A stretch of 64,000 nucleotides of DNA from an uncultured Clostridia bacterium (GTDB lineage: Bacteria > Bacillota > Clostridia > TANB77 > CAG-508), in the NCBI GenBank assembly GCA_934177485.1, contig CAKPPF010000001.1, positions 1 through 64,000 of the forward strand, in the 5' to 3' direction. A program made the translations under genes and the position numbers. Positions 1 to 7,042 of this stretch are shown here, piece after piece. Below the pieces are notes generated by a model. It searched no databases. It was not told the DNA's origin and saw nothing but the letters and a program-made list of their open reading frames with translations. Position 1 is the stretch's first letter, and every line of letters starts with the position of its first letter.

Positions 1-131
1 ATACAATAACTTTTGATATTGAAGAAAATTGGTATAGACAAGATGATAAAATGTTAGGGAATAAAGAATTTTTAATAAAAGACCTTGATGGATATTTATT
101 AAGGTTTATGCAAGATTTAGGTGAAAAATAA
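1..131 (+). CDS. VOC-family protein, C-terminal fragment cut by the window edge
   Basis: The reading frame enters from the left edge and stops at a TAA at 129-131, giving about 42 residues. They match the last residues of the protein at 5521-6138 almost position for position (shared ENWYRQD, EFLI and RFMQDLGEK). That protein ends in a vicinal-oxygen-chelate (glyoxalase/bleomycin-resistance) domain, so this is the tail of a paralogue. The true start and any N-terminal domain lie outside the window. Function is known only at family level: metal-dependent glyoxalases, dioxygenases or antibiotic-binding proteins. Confidence 0.75.
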   Translation, partial: TITFDIEENWYRQDDKMLGNKEFLIKDLDGYLLRFMQDLGEK

Positions 132-468
132 AGTAAAATGATTATTATTTCATATGCTTATTTTTCAATTTTTACTGCTAGTGTATAATTTAGCGTTCCA
201 TTCGAAACATAGTAAATACATATAAGTGAATACAAAAAATCTATGGCAGTAAAAAAATCTAGGTATAGAATATTACAAAACTAATTATAAAAAATGGAAA
301 AAAGAAGTTAAAGAATTTATTAATGGTATTAAAACTAGTAAGAAAACTTACAATAAATTTGACTAGTAATTGGATAAAAATTTAAAATATAAATTTATCA
401 TAATTATTATATTTAAAAAAAGTAAAAGAGACTAGTATTTCTAGTCTCTCTTGGAAAATTATCGCTAT
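132..468. other. Intergenic, possible degenerate coding remnant
   Basis: No intact gene is visible in these 337 bases. On the plus strand one frame reads a lysine-rich peptide (YYKTNYKKWKKEVKEF and onward) ending at TAG 364-366, without a credible start or ribosome binding site. It could be the tail of a decayed gene but I cannot assign it. The right end carries the terminator of the minus-strand operon that begins at 2757. Confidence 0.35.
415..449 (-). terminator. Rho-independent terminator of the three-gene operon
   Basis: A perfect 9-bp stem (427-435 pairing with 441-449, sequence AGAGACTAG) closes a 5-base loop. On the minus strand it is followed by a T-rich tract at 426-415. It lies 20 bases beyond the stop codon of the flavoprotein gene. 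Confidence 0.8.
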
Positions 469-1548
469 TTACAAGGTTTCTTTATACATATCAAAATACA
501 TTGATAATGCGTCATCAAAAGTATCTGCAAGTATAATCTCGCCATGTAATTTCATAATACCTTTTTGGTATTCATCTATCACTGGTTTGATTTTATAGAG
601 CTCTCCCCATCCTCCGTACCGGAGATATTCACTACTATTGTACTTCAAGGTCTTACTGCTATAGGTAATGTCCTTGCAATGACCATGTACAATAACATTC
701 TTGTTGGTGAAATTCTTAAATAGCTCAAGAACCAATGGTGCTTCAGAAGACGGTTTGGCATTCCCTGCCCAAGAAACAATATGATCTTTCCAATCAAGAA
801 TGAGAGTAAGATTTTCTCGTTTCAAAGCTCCTACAGCTGAACCAGTAGAAGTTATTAAAACTCCTTCTGGTATTTTCTTTGCAATAAATCCAGCTATACC
901 ATTAGTGTACTGGTTTTCTTGCAAAAACTTTCCAACTGTGAAGAATTCAGGAAAATACTTTGTAATAATATCTGTCATATCATAATCAACCTTTTTATCA
1001 GAATATCTAATTTTGGTATATTTATGACAAACATTATCTAATATCTTTTCCCATGGTGCCATTGTAATCCTATCCAAAGTTCCATCTTCTTTATAGATAT
1101 ACTCTGGATATACAATAGAAACATTACCAAAGGAATTAATCTTAGTAAAGTTTTCCTTGGTTATAGGATGGTTGAAATATCCCTGATTCATAGAGGGTGC
1201 TATTACAATGTACTTACCATATCCAATTGCTGTATGGATAATTGATAATGGATAATTATCAGCTATTCCATTAGCAATTTTGGAAAATGTATTAAAAGTA
1301 CATGGTGCAACAACAATCACATCTTCCTCAGGAATCCTTTCGTTGATAGAGTCTGTCCTGTTAAAGGTATAATTCTTTTTTATCTGGTAACCTTCAACAG
1401 TTCTTAAGTCCATTATTGAACAACTAGTTGCAGTAGGCATTAAAATGCATGTTGCTCCTTCTGCTTTAAGGTAATCCAAGAGAATTTTTACATCCTTACT
1501 TTTGTTAGCCCCTGTTGTTACAACATAAACCACTTTACCTTTAAGCAT
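469..1548 (-). CDS. Flavoprotein (HFCD type) fused to class II aldolase/adducin-like domain
   Basis: This 359-residue protein has two parts. Residues 1 to about 170 look like the HFCD flavoprotein fold of phosphopantothenoylcysteine decarboxylase and lantibiotic decarboxylases: a beta strand and TTGAN loop at 10-15, APCTFN at 81-86 and APSMN at 117-121, which in the family contact FMN and the substrate. Residues about 200-350 resemble class II (fuculose-type) aldolases: ITSTGS at 232-237, KPSSEA at 265-270 and VHGH at 287-290, the place of the zinc-binding HxH. The last gene of a minus-strand operon, it starts 11 bases after the SpoU-like gene behind a GGAGGG site. A decarboxylase plus aldolase suggests a small-molecule modification step, but the substrate is unknown. 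A CGG arginine codon marks it as unlike the core genes. Confidence 0.75.
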   Translation of the reverse strand: MLKGKVVYVVTTGANKSKDVKILLDYLKAEGATCILMPTATSCSIMDLRTVEGYQIKKNYTFNRTDSINERIPEEDVIVVAPCTFNTFSKIANGIADNYPLSIIHTAIGYGKYIVIAPSMNQGYFNHPITKENFTKINSFGNVSIVYPEYIYKEDGTLDRITMAPWEKILDNVCHKYTKIRYSDKKVDYDMTDIITKYFPEFFTVGKFLQENQYTNGIAGFIAKKIPEGVLITSTGSAVGALKRENLTLILDWKDHIVSWAGNAKPSSEAPLVLELFKNFTNKNVIVHGHCKDITYSSKTLKYNSSEYLRYGGWGELYKIKPVIDEYQKGIMKLHGEIILADTFDDALSMYFDMYKETL

Positions 1549-1559
1549 TTTATTCCCTC

Positions 1560-2036
1560 CTATTCAAAATTATATTTGCGATAGAGTTCATATGCAATCG
1601 CCGATACAGCGACTGGTAATGTAAGAAAATCAACTTTTGATTTATCCATTGGTAACTTAATAGTTGCATCAAGCATTTCCTGTTTAGCAAGAGTTAATCC
1701 TGAAGTTTCTGTGCCGAAAACAACAACAATGTCTTTATCATCTGGCAAATCCAGATCATAAAAGATTTTATTGGTATTTCCAGAAGTACCAATAAGATAT
1801 TTTCCCTTTGCTCTCAAATCTGCAATAGCTTCCTCAAAGGTATCATAGTGAATTTCCTTTACTTTACCTGTAATATTCCAAGACTTAACTTTGCTTACAA
1901 CCTTAGGAATATCAAAGGGAATTGAGTTTTTGCCCGCCGTATAAATAACGCAATCGATTGCGTTAGCGACCTGAATGATATGTGCAATATCATACGGGGA
2001 CCGAATTGTGTCAAATAACAGTTCTACTTTTTTCAT
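1560..2036 (-). CDS. SpoU/TrmH-family RNA 2'-O-methyltransferase-like protein, divergent
   Basis: From the ATG at 2036, preceded by GGTGAGG, the protein has 158 residues, the size of a bare SPOUT domain. The knot motifs are recognisable: FGTETSG at 107-113 (family: GnExxG) and LPM with FLTL at 128-140 (family: IPm...SLN). The first motif reads DTIRSPYDIAHI near residues 9-20 instead of the usual NxGxIxR arrangement, so the catalytic Asn/Arg and the SLN asparagine appear substituted. Activity on RNA is therefore uncertain. It is the middle gene of the operon, 10 bases after the methyltransferase stop. An upstream in-frame ATG at 2069 would overlap the preceding gene and lacks a better ribosome site. 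An ATT-CGG-TCC context shows CGG use. Confidence 0.75.
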   Translation of the reverse strand: MKKVELLFDTIRSPYDIAHIIQVANAIDCVIYTAGKNSIPFDIPKVVSKVKSWNITGKVKEIHYDTFEEAIADLRAKGKYLIGTSGNTNKIFYDLDLPDDKDIVVVFGTETSGLTLAKQEMLDATIKLPMDKSKVDFLTLPVAVSAIAYELYRKYNFE

Positions 2037-2046
2037 AGTGTTTACC

Positions 2047-2757
2047 TCACCTTTCATGTTTTTTAGCAACTAAGATAAATGGATCTGATGTTATATTACA
2101 ATTACCATTTAAGCTCTCTCTTATTATTTCTTCATCTTTTTCAGAATAGCCTTCAATAAAAGGAAAGCTCTTAGTAATGTTAATAATTTCTTGAACACTT
2201 TGGTACTGTCTGTGTACCTCATATTGTTCAATACTTACAATCTCAAATCCAGATTTCTCAAGTTTAGTAGAATAGTACTCGATTTGTCTGCTTCTAATAA
2301 GCCTATCTCTAAACAGATTAGCTATTTCAATCAGACCTTTGCTTGGACCATATTCTCTAAAGACAAAATATCCTCCATCTTTAAGTATCCTATATAACTC
2401 ATCAGAATTATACCTAGTTACATTTTTTGCAGTAACAATATCAAAAAAATTATCTGCAAAAGGAAGGTTATTATTGTCTCCTTCAAGAATAATTGCACTT
2501 TCTCTCAGATTTTCTCTGGCTGTTTTTACCATCTCACTCGAATTATCAACTCCTGTCAATGTGCTTTTGATATCAGATTTTTCTTGAATCTGTTTTAATA
2601 CAAATCCATTTCCTGTTCCAATATCAAGGATTTTACATCCATCACTCATTAAAGAGATAATTTTCCGCACAAACAAACTATTAATATCGCAAGTTTGTTT
2701 GACGGGTGCTGTAATGCTAGTGTTACGAATATTTACAATTTTTTCATTGTAAAACAT
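2047..2757 (-). CDS. Class I SAM-dependent methyltransferase
   Basis: This 236-residue protein has the Rossmann-fold SAM motif I DIGTGNG at residues 45-51, an acidic residue ending strand beta-2 (VDNSS), and a post-motif segment typical of methyltransferase type 11 domains (LPFADNFFDIV, then LKDGGYFVF). The methyl acceptor cannot be read from sequence; small molecules are the commonest substrates for this type. It is the first gene of the operon with the SpoU-like and flavoprotein-aldolase genes, which suggests one shared pathway or resistance function. It is transcribed divergently from the APH-like gene, with about 110 bases between them. An in-frame CGG (FVRKI) again differs from core codon use. 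Confidence 0.85.
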   Translation of the reverse strand: MFYNEKIVNIRNTSITAPVKQTCDINSLFVRKIISLMSDGCKILDIGTGNGFVLKQIQEKSDIKSTLTGVDNSSEMVKTARENLRESAIILEGDNNNLPFADNFFDIVTAKNVTRYNSDELYRILKDGGYFVFREYGPSKGLIEIANLFRDRLIRSRQIEYYSTKLEKSGFEIVSIEQYEVHRQYQSVQEIINITKSFPFIEGYSEKDEEIIRESLNGNCNITSDPFILVAKKHER

Positions 2758-2826
2758 CTTTTTTCACCCTTTCATAAAGTAATTTTACTATATCATTTTA
2801 CCATTTTATGTATATTTTGTCAATAA

Positions 2827-2855
2827 TTGCTATTTAATAAATTATATAGTATAAT
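2827..2855 (+). promoter_or_regulatory. Promoter of the APH-like gene
   Basis: A -35 TTGCTA at 2827-2832 and -10 TATAAT at 2850-2855 are separated by exactly 17 bases. Transcription would begin near 2862, leaving only about nine bases before the ATG at 2871. Confidence 0.6.
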
Positions 2856-2870
2856 TTATTGGGTGATTTT

Positions 2871-3797
2871 ATGATTGATGCCACATTTATTATAAATTTA
2901 ATTAAAACAAATTTTAATATAATACCAACATGTATAACTGAATTAAATACTAGTGGAACAATGAATATGGTGTATTTATTGGGATTTAATAATCGTAAGT
3001 TAATTATTAGATTGCGAGAAAATGATATTTATGCAGAAAATGAATTTATGAAGGAACAATGGTTTAGTAGACAATGTACTAAAATTGGAATACCTGTTCC
3101 TAGAATAATGCATACAGGAAAATATTGCAACATAGATTTTTTAATAGAAGAATATATTGATGGAATTTCAGGAAATGAATATGAAAAAAAAGAATTTGTT
3201 TTTGAAAAATTAGGAATGTATTCAAGAAGAATAAAAGAAATCCCTGTTTCTGGATATGGGGTTGAAATTGCAGATTTTAATAATATTATTTTTACAGATA
3301 AATTTTATAAATCCCCTCAAGAACAGATTTTATCTAATATAAAGGCTTTAAGTTCAACTGATAGATTACTTGATTTAAAAGTATATGATTCAAAACATAT
3401 CTTATGTATAAAAAATTCTTTTTTACATTTAATGTCTCAAGATTTAACCTGTGTTTTAAACCATGGCGATATTTCATTAAATAATACAATTATTAGCCCA
3501 AAAGGAATTGTATATTGGATAGATTTTGGATCTGTTAATGCAAATTCATTATATTCTGAATTTGCTAATTTAAAAACATACAATAAAGATGACTTATTTG
3601 CTTTTTCAAAAGGTTTTGGAATACCTATTACAAAATTAAAAGAAAATTTAGATACATACAAATTATTAAGTTCATTTGATAAACTACGCTGGTCATTAAC
3701 AACCAAAAATGATGAATGTATTAATTGGTATATCACTGCTGCCAGAGAAAGTTATAAATCATTTATAAATACTAATGTTGTATCTCAAGAAAGATAA
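2871..3797 (+). CDS. Aminoglycoside phosphotransferase/choline kinase-family protein
   Basis: This 308-residue protein has the protein-kinase-like APH fold. The Brenner catalytic loop reads HGDISLNN at about 198-205 (catalytic Asp200, Asn205), and the metal-binding IDFGS is at 217-221. The N-terminal lobe contains NMVYLLGFNNRKLIIRLR, the nucleotide-binding strands. Family members phosphorylate aminoglycosides, macrolides, choline, homoserine or other hydroxyl compounds; the substrate here is unknown. I chose ATG 2871 over TTG 2859 because the promoter places the transcription start near 2862 and GGGTGAT precedes 2871. It converges with the NUDIX gene on a shared terminator. Confidence 0.8.
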   Translation: MIDATFIINLIKTNFNIIPTCITELNTSGTMNMVYLLGFNNRKLIIRLRENDIYAENEFMKEQWFSRQCTKIGIPVPRIMHTGKYCNIDFLIEEYIDGISGNEYEKKEFVFEKLGMYSRRIKEIPVSGYGVEIADFNNIIFTDKFYKSPQEQILSNIKALSSTDRLLDLKVYDSKHILCIKNSFLHLMSQDLTCVLNHGDISLNNTIISPKGIVYWIDFGSVNANSLYSEFANLKTYNKDDLFAFSKGFGIPITKLKENLDTYKLLSSFDKLRWSLTTKNDECINWYITAARESYKSFINTNVVSQER

Positions 3798-3823
3798 GAA
3801 TAGACACTTTTGTGTCTATTCTT
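3796..3823. terminator. Bidirectional terminator between APH-like and NUDIX genes
   Basis: A 12-bp perfect stem (3796-3807 with 3812-3823, AAGAATAGACAC) and a four-base loop join the stop codons of two convergent genes. T-rich sequence lies on the minus-strand arm and A/T-rich sequence follows on both sides. Confidence 0.75.
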
Positions 3824-4265
3824 AAAGTTTATCTGTTTTTTCATTCTTAAAAAAGAGCTGTTTTTTAATTCCTAAATTTAAAACTTTTTCTAATATTTTC
3901 TTATCTCCAAACCAATTTACCTTTTCTATAAATTCATCAAATGTACACCATTTATAATCTATACTTTCCTCATTTAATACAATATTATCTTTCTTTACAA
4001 AGCTTATATAAACATATTCTTTGCATTGTACTCCTAAAGACTCATATTCTAAAATCCAATTTAAGTAAATGTTATTATTTGTTAATAAATTTGTCTCCTC
4101 TTTTACTTCCCTTTTAACAGTTTCTTCTTTATTTAAGTCATAGTTTTCACACCCACCTGTTACCACATACCAAAAAGATTGTTTAAATTGAGGATCATTT
4201 TCACTACCTTTTAATAACAATATTTCATTATATTCATTTACAATAAAAGTTAAAATTTTATCCAT
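3822..4265 (-). CDS. NUDIX hydrolase, imperfect NUDIX box
   Basis: From the ATG at 4265 the protein has 147 residues, the usual NUDIX size. The box runs from Gly38 to Leu60. The metal-binding core REVKEE (52-57) is intact, but the first conserved Glu (position 44) is Leu and the final Gly (59) is Asn. Family members hydrolyse nucleoside diphosphates linked to another moiety. The start was chosen because a TTGCTT-17-TATACT promoter at 4282-4310 puts transcription start near 4275, which excludes the longer frame from 4310, and GGTGAT precedes 4265. It diverges from the methyltransferase at 4423. Confidence 0.85.
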   Translation of the reverse strand: MDKILTFIVNEYNEILLLKGSENDPQFKQSFWYVVTGGCENYDLNKEETVKREVKEETNLLTNNNIYLNWILEYESLGVQCKEYVYISFVKKDNIVLNEESIDYKWCTFDEFIEKVNWFGDKKILEKVLNLGIKKQLFFKNEKTDKL

Positions 4266-4281
4266 TTTTATCACCATATAT

Positions 4282-4310
4282 AGTATATCACTTAACCATA
4301 CTTTAAGCAA
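4282..4310 (-). promoter_or_regulatory. Promoter of the NUDIX gene
   Basis: Read on the minus strand, -35 TTGCTT (4310-4305) and -10 TATACT (4287-4282) have a 17-base spacer. The layout and the very short leader copy those of the APH-like gene at 2827-2871. Confidence 0.6.
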
Positions 4311-4317
4311 TAAACTA

Positions 4318-4353
4318 TCAACTATTTACTTTTATGTAAATAGTTGATATAAT
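4318..4353 (+). promoter_or_regulatory. Promoter of the methyltransferase with an overlapping 12-bp palindromic operator
   Basis: A -35 TTTACT at 4325-4330 and -10 TATAAT at 4348-4353 are 17 bases apart. A perfect inverted repeat TCAACTATTTAC-6-GTAAATAGTTGA (4318-4329 and 4336-4347) covers the -35 and spacer. This is the usual geometry of a repressor or activator dimer site. The left arm also lies just upstream of the NUDIX promoter, so one protein could control both divergent genes. Confidence 0.6.
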
Positions 4354-4377
4354 ATTAGTGTTCGCACTCGTACTTAA

Positions 4378-4402
4378 TTACAAACTAAAATTTAGTTTGT
4401 AA
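4378..4402 (+). promoter_or_regulatory. Second palindrome in the 5' leader
   Basis: TTACAAACTAAA and its exact complement flank a single central base (4378-4389, 4391-4402). It lies between the -10 box and the ribosome site (AAGGAGG at 4409-4415), so it could be a DNA operator or an RNA hairpin just above the ribosome site. Confidence 0.5.
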
Positions 4403-4422
4403 ATTCATAAGGAGGTATTAGC

Positions 4423-5226
4423 ATGAACAATTGGTACGAATCTAGCATCAAATCATTAGTTGAAGAGTATTTTAAAGATCATGGTCTTTCCGTTGTTTTT
4501 GACTCTTCAGAATTCTGGGATGTGTTTATTGAAAAATATCATAAGCAACTTCCTAGTTCTCAAATAGCACTTTTTGACCAAGTTGCTACAGACGCACGGT
4601 CATATGCATTCAATAAGAAGTATGGTGCCTACTCATATTTAACAGACTATCGTTCTGTTTGTGAAAATTGGAATCATATTATCTTAGATGAAATTCAAAA
4701 AATTTTTGGAAAGGACCTTATTTCTAAAAAAGTCCTTGCTTTGGGTGCTAACAATGGCTCTGAACTTGCTATAATCTTCGAAGATTTCTTTAAGTCAATG
4801 CATTTCGATGTTGTGGAAATCTCTGAAACTGCTTGTTCTGCCGGCAAATTACTTTATCCGCATATTAATTTTGTATGTGCATCAATGGATGAAGTAAACC
4901 TTCCCCAAAATGAATTCGATATTTTCATCAGTCTGCGCGCTGCTTACTGTGCAGGTAATAACCTTGATTCTATCGTTAACAAGGCTATTCATTCTGTTAA
5001 GCCCGGTGGAGTTATCATATTCTCCATCTCAAATGGATACATTGATGTATCTGATGGTAAATATACCCCTATTAAAGGAGTATATAATCCTGAGAACCAG
5101 CATTGTAATAAAACAGAAACCGAGAGAAACATTAAGTGGATGAAAACTGCTATGTTAAACAATGGTTGCTCAGAAATCTCTTTGGTTGATGCCGAAAGTG
5201 AGATTTTGCTCATTTCTAAGCGTTAA
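4423..5226 (+). CDS. Class I SAM-dependent methyltransferase
   Basis: This 267-residue protein has motif I VLALGANNGSE at about 104-114, an acidic beta-2 end (VVEIS), and the post-motif strand FDIFISL followed by VKPGGVIIFS, as in class I methyltransferases. The first 100 residues form an extra helical region (FDQVATDARSYAFNKKYG) that may bind the substrate. The substrate is unknown. It starts at ATG 4423 after a strong AAGGAGG site and ends before a clear terminator, so it is a single-gene unit under the palindromic promoter. Its base composition is richer than the core (for example GCC, CGC, CGG codons), a sign of transfer. Confidence 0.8.
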   Translation: MNNWYESSIKSLVEEYFKDHGLSVVFDSSEFWDVFIEKYHKQLPSSQIALFDQVATDARSYAFNKKYGAYSYLTDYRSVCENWNHIILDEIQKIFGKDLISKKVLALGANNGSELAIIFEDFFKSMHFDVVEISETACSAGKLLYPHINFVCASMDEVNLPQNEFDIFISLRAAYCAGNNLDSIVNKAIHSVKPGGVIIFSISNGYIDVSDGKYTPIKGVYNPENQHCNKTETERNIKWMKTAMLNNGCSEISLVDAESEILLISKR

Positions 5227-5245
5227 ATCAAAAACTCGTACTAGT

Positions 5246-5276
5246 AGAGTCCTTATGTATAAGGACTCTATTTCTT
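5246..5276 (+). terminator. Terminator of the methyltransferase gene
   Basis: A ten-base-pair stem (AGAGTCCTTA at 5246-5255 with 5260-5269), a TGTA loop and the T-rich tract ATTTCTTTT downstream. Confidence 0.8.
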
Positions 5277-5520
5277 TTATTGATTTTTTTCATAAATATT
5301 TATATGCTAACTATACAATTACTATCTGCAATTCAAATTGTATATAAGGTGTAGTTTATGAAATAATTAGGAATATCTTTTATTTTAAAATGTTTTCAGG
5401 AATATTTTATAAAATTTAAAAATAGATATACATGTAGATATCAAGCATCCAAAGCACGGATTTATTTATCCTGTAAATTATGGGTATGTACCAAATACAA
5501 TTAGTGGAGATTCTGAAGAA

Positions 5521-6138
5521 TTGGATGCTTATGTCTTAGGAATTTATGAACCATTAGAAACTTTTACTGGAAAATGTATTGCAATTATTCATAGAACTAA
5601 TGATAATGATGATAAACTAATTATTGTTCCTGAGAACAAAACCTTTACAGATGAAGAAATTAAGGTGTTGACAGATTTTCAAGAGCAATATTTTACGAGT
5701 ATTATTTTAAGACCAAATGATTATATAAATTGGAACAAAAATATTCCTGAACTTTCTGTTACTAATTTAGAAAATAGTTTAAATTTTTATAAAACTGCTG
5801 GATTTAAAATAGAATATGATAGACCAGAAAACAAATTTGCGTTCATATCTTTTGGCAATATTCAATTTATGTTACAAGAGTTATCTGATAATGATAAATG
5901 GAATATTGGGGAATTAAAATATCCATTCGGTAATGGAATAAACTTTCAATTAGAAGTTGAAGATGTCGAAAATATATATAATAATTTTAAAAATAATAAT
6001 TATACAATAGCTTTTGAAATTGAAGAAAATTGGTATAGACAAGATAGTAAAATACTAGGAAATAGAGAATTTTTAATACAAGACTCAGATGGCTATTTAC
6101 TACGATTTATGCAAGACTTAGGTGAAAAGGCTGAATAA
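5521..6138 (+). CDS. Inorganic-pyrophosphatase-like segment fused to a VOC domain; 5' end degenerate
   Basis: The open frame runs from 5413, just after a stop at 5410-5412, but has no ATG, GTG or TTG until TTG 5521. The translated frame before 5521 reads HPKHGFIYPVNYGYVPNTI, and with the following residues (DAYVLG, HRTNDNDDKL, FTDEEI) it matches the small clostridial inorganic-pyrophosphatase-like proteins of about 110 residues. From about residue 75 of the 205-residue product a VOC domain follows (ELSVTNLENSLNFYKTAGF, then FRRM-like RFMQDLG end). The pyrophosphatase part has lost its N-terminus, including the usual DRPxGS region. This is either a decaying fusion gene or one re-initiated at TTG 5521. 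Its last 130 bases are nearly repeated at 1-131. Confidence 0.65.
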   Translation: MDAYVLGIYEPLETFTGKCIAIIHRTNDNDDKLIIVPENKTFTDEEIKVLTDFQEQYFTSIILRPNDYINWNKNIPELSVTNLENSLNFYKTAGFKIEYDRPENKFAFISFGNIQFMLQELSDNDKWNIGELKYPFGNGINFQLEVEDVENIYNNFKNNNYTIAFEIEENWYRQDSKILGNREFLIQDSDGYLLRFMQDLGEKAE

Positions 6139-6162
6139 AATAACTCAGCCTTTTTATTTTTT
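6125..6162. terminator. Bidirectional terminator after the VOC and methyltransferase genes
   Basis: AAAAGGCTGA (6125-6134) pairs with TCAGCCTTTT (6145-6154), followed by T-rich sequence on the plus strand and an A/T-rich arm on the minus strand. It joins the 3' ends of two convergent genes and overlaps both coding ends. Confidence 0.75.
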
Positions 6163-6918
6163 AGCTACAATTCCATACAAAACTCTTTTTAATAATATTC
6201 CTTTTTCTGTTTTATATCTTTTCACATATTCGTCAAATAAATCTTTTTCAACTATTGTTCTGTGTTCAAACGCTTTTCCTTTTATTTCTGAAAAATCATC
6301 TAATATTGGTGTTTTTAATAATAGTGCCATTAGGTCATCTTCTGTTTCGTAGTATTCATTTTGTAATATCTCAACTTTCTCAATATTTCTAAATCCCGCT
6401 TCAACTAAATCTTGATAGTCCTTCTCTGATATTGCAATTTCATCATTATATGCCTGACCTCTTCCAAATAATTCTTTTATTTCCCAACAATCTTTTTTGT
6501 CCACACCTCTTATTACAATTGTTCCTCCTGCTACTAAACTCTCATAAATTTGTTTTGTATTTATAATTGTATGTCTAGCTGATATTAAATCAAAAGTTTC
6601 TTTTGGAAAATTCATATTTAAATTATCCATTTTGGTGAATTTCACTCTTTTATTTGGATATTTCCTAGTATTTTCTTTTGCTGTTTTTATCATTTCCTCT
6701 GAAAAATCTGTAGCGATTAACATTCCTACATTTGGATAATTCTTTAGTGCCTTTTCTCCTCCACCTGTTCCTAAATCTAAGCACAAAGATTTTTCATTCG
6801 TATTTTCTTTTATTTTTTCCCAATAATTCCAATTAGTTAAATCTTCAGTTCTGCACTTTATTTGACTAAAATCCCAGTTTCCTATTTTTTCGTAATAATT
6901 TAATTCATTTTCTTGCAT
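6154..6918 (-). CDS. Class I SAM-dependent methyltransferase under leader control
   Basis: This 254-residue protein carries motif I DLGTGGG at 48-54, an acidic beta-2 end (ATDFS), and the segment FDLISARHTI followed by LVAGGTIVIRG, typical of class I methyltransferases. It is not an Erm, RlmA or Cfr enzyme by any motif I can see, and the acceptor is unknown. The ATG at 6918 follows AAAGGAG. It is preceded by about 200 bases of leader that contain two short overlapping frames and a strong nested hairpin ending in T5, the form of ribosome-mediated attenuators found upstream of some antibiotic-resistance genes. That context suggests induction by a translation inhibitor or by amino-acid starvation; this is inference. 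Confidence 0.85.
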   Translation of the reverse strand: MQENELNYYEKIGNWDFSQIKCRTEDLTNWNYWEKIKENTNEKSLCLDLGTGGGEKALKNYPNVGMLIATDFSEEMIKTAKENTRKYPNKRVKFTKMDNLNMNFPKETFDLISARHTIINTKQIYESLVAGGTIVIRGVDKKDCWEIKELFGRGQAYNDEIAISEKDYQDLVEAGFRNIEKVEILQNEYYETEDDLMALLLKTPILDDFSEIKGKAFEHRTIVEKDLFDEYVKRYKTEKGILLKRVLYGIVAKK

Positions 6919-6956
6919 TCTGCATTCTCCTTTACTTTTTTATTTGGTTGTATATG

Positions 6957-7042
6957 CAAAAAGAACCTCCCTTCTATGAGCAAAGCAAAAACAACCATAA
7001 TTTTGCTATGGTTAAATTTTGCCATTCATAGAAAAAGGTTCT
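6957..7042 (-). promoter_or_regulatory. Attenuator-type terminator hairpin in the methyltransferase leader
   Basis: Three nested perfect stems stack into one hairpin: 7042-7036 with 6968-6962 (AGAACCT), 7032-7026 with 6979-6973 (TCTATGA), and 7013-7007 with 6999-6993 (AACCATA). On the minus strand the outer stem is followed directly by TTTTT, so it can act as an intrinsic terminator about 40 bases before the methyltransferase start. The 24-codon leader frame runs through the 5' arm. Confidence 0.65.

Noticed and set aside
469..1548. Annotation as coaBC (phosphopantothenoylcysteine decarboxylase/synthetase)
   Set aside because: The flavoprotein half fits the fold, but the second half matches class II aldolases and not the CoaB synthetase domain.
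6154..6918. Assignment of the methyltransferase as Erm, Cfr or RlmA resistance enzyme
   Set aside because: The expected motifs (Erm NPPY-type motif, Cfr CxxxCxxC, RlmA zinc cysteines) are missing; only the class I SAM fold is supported.
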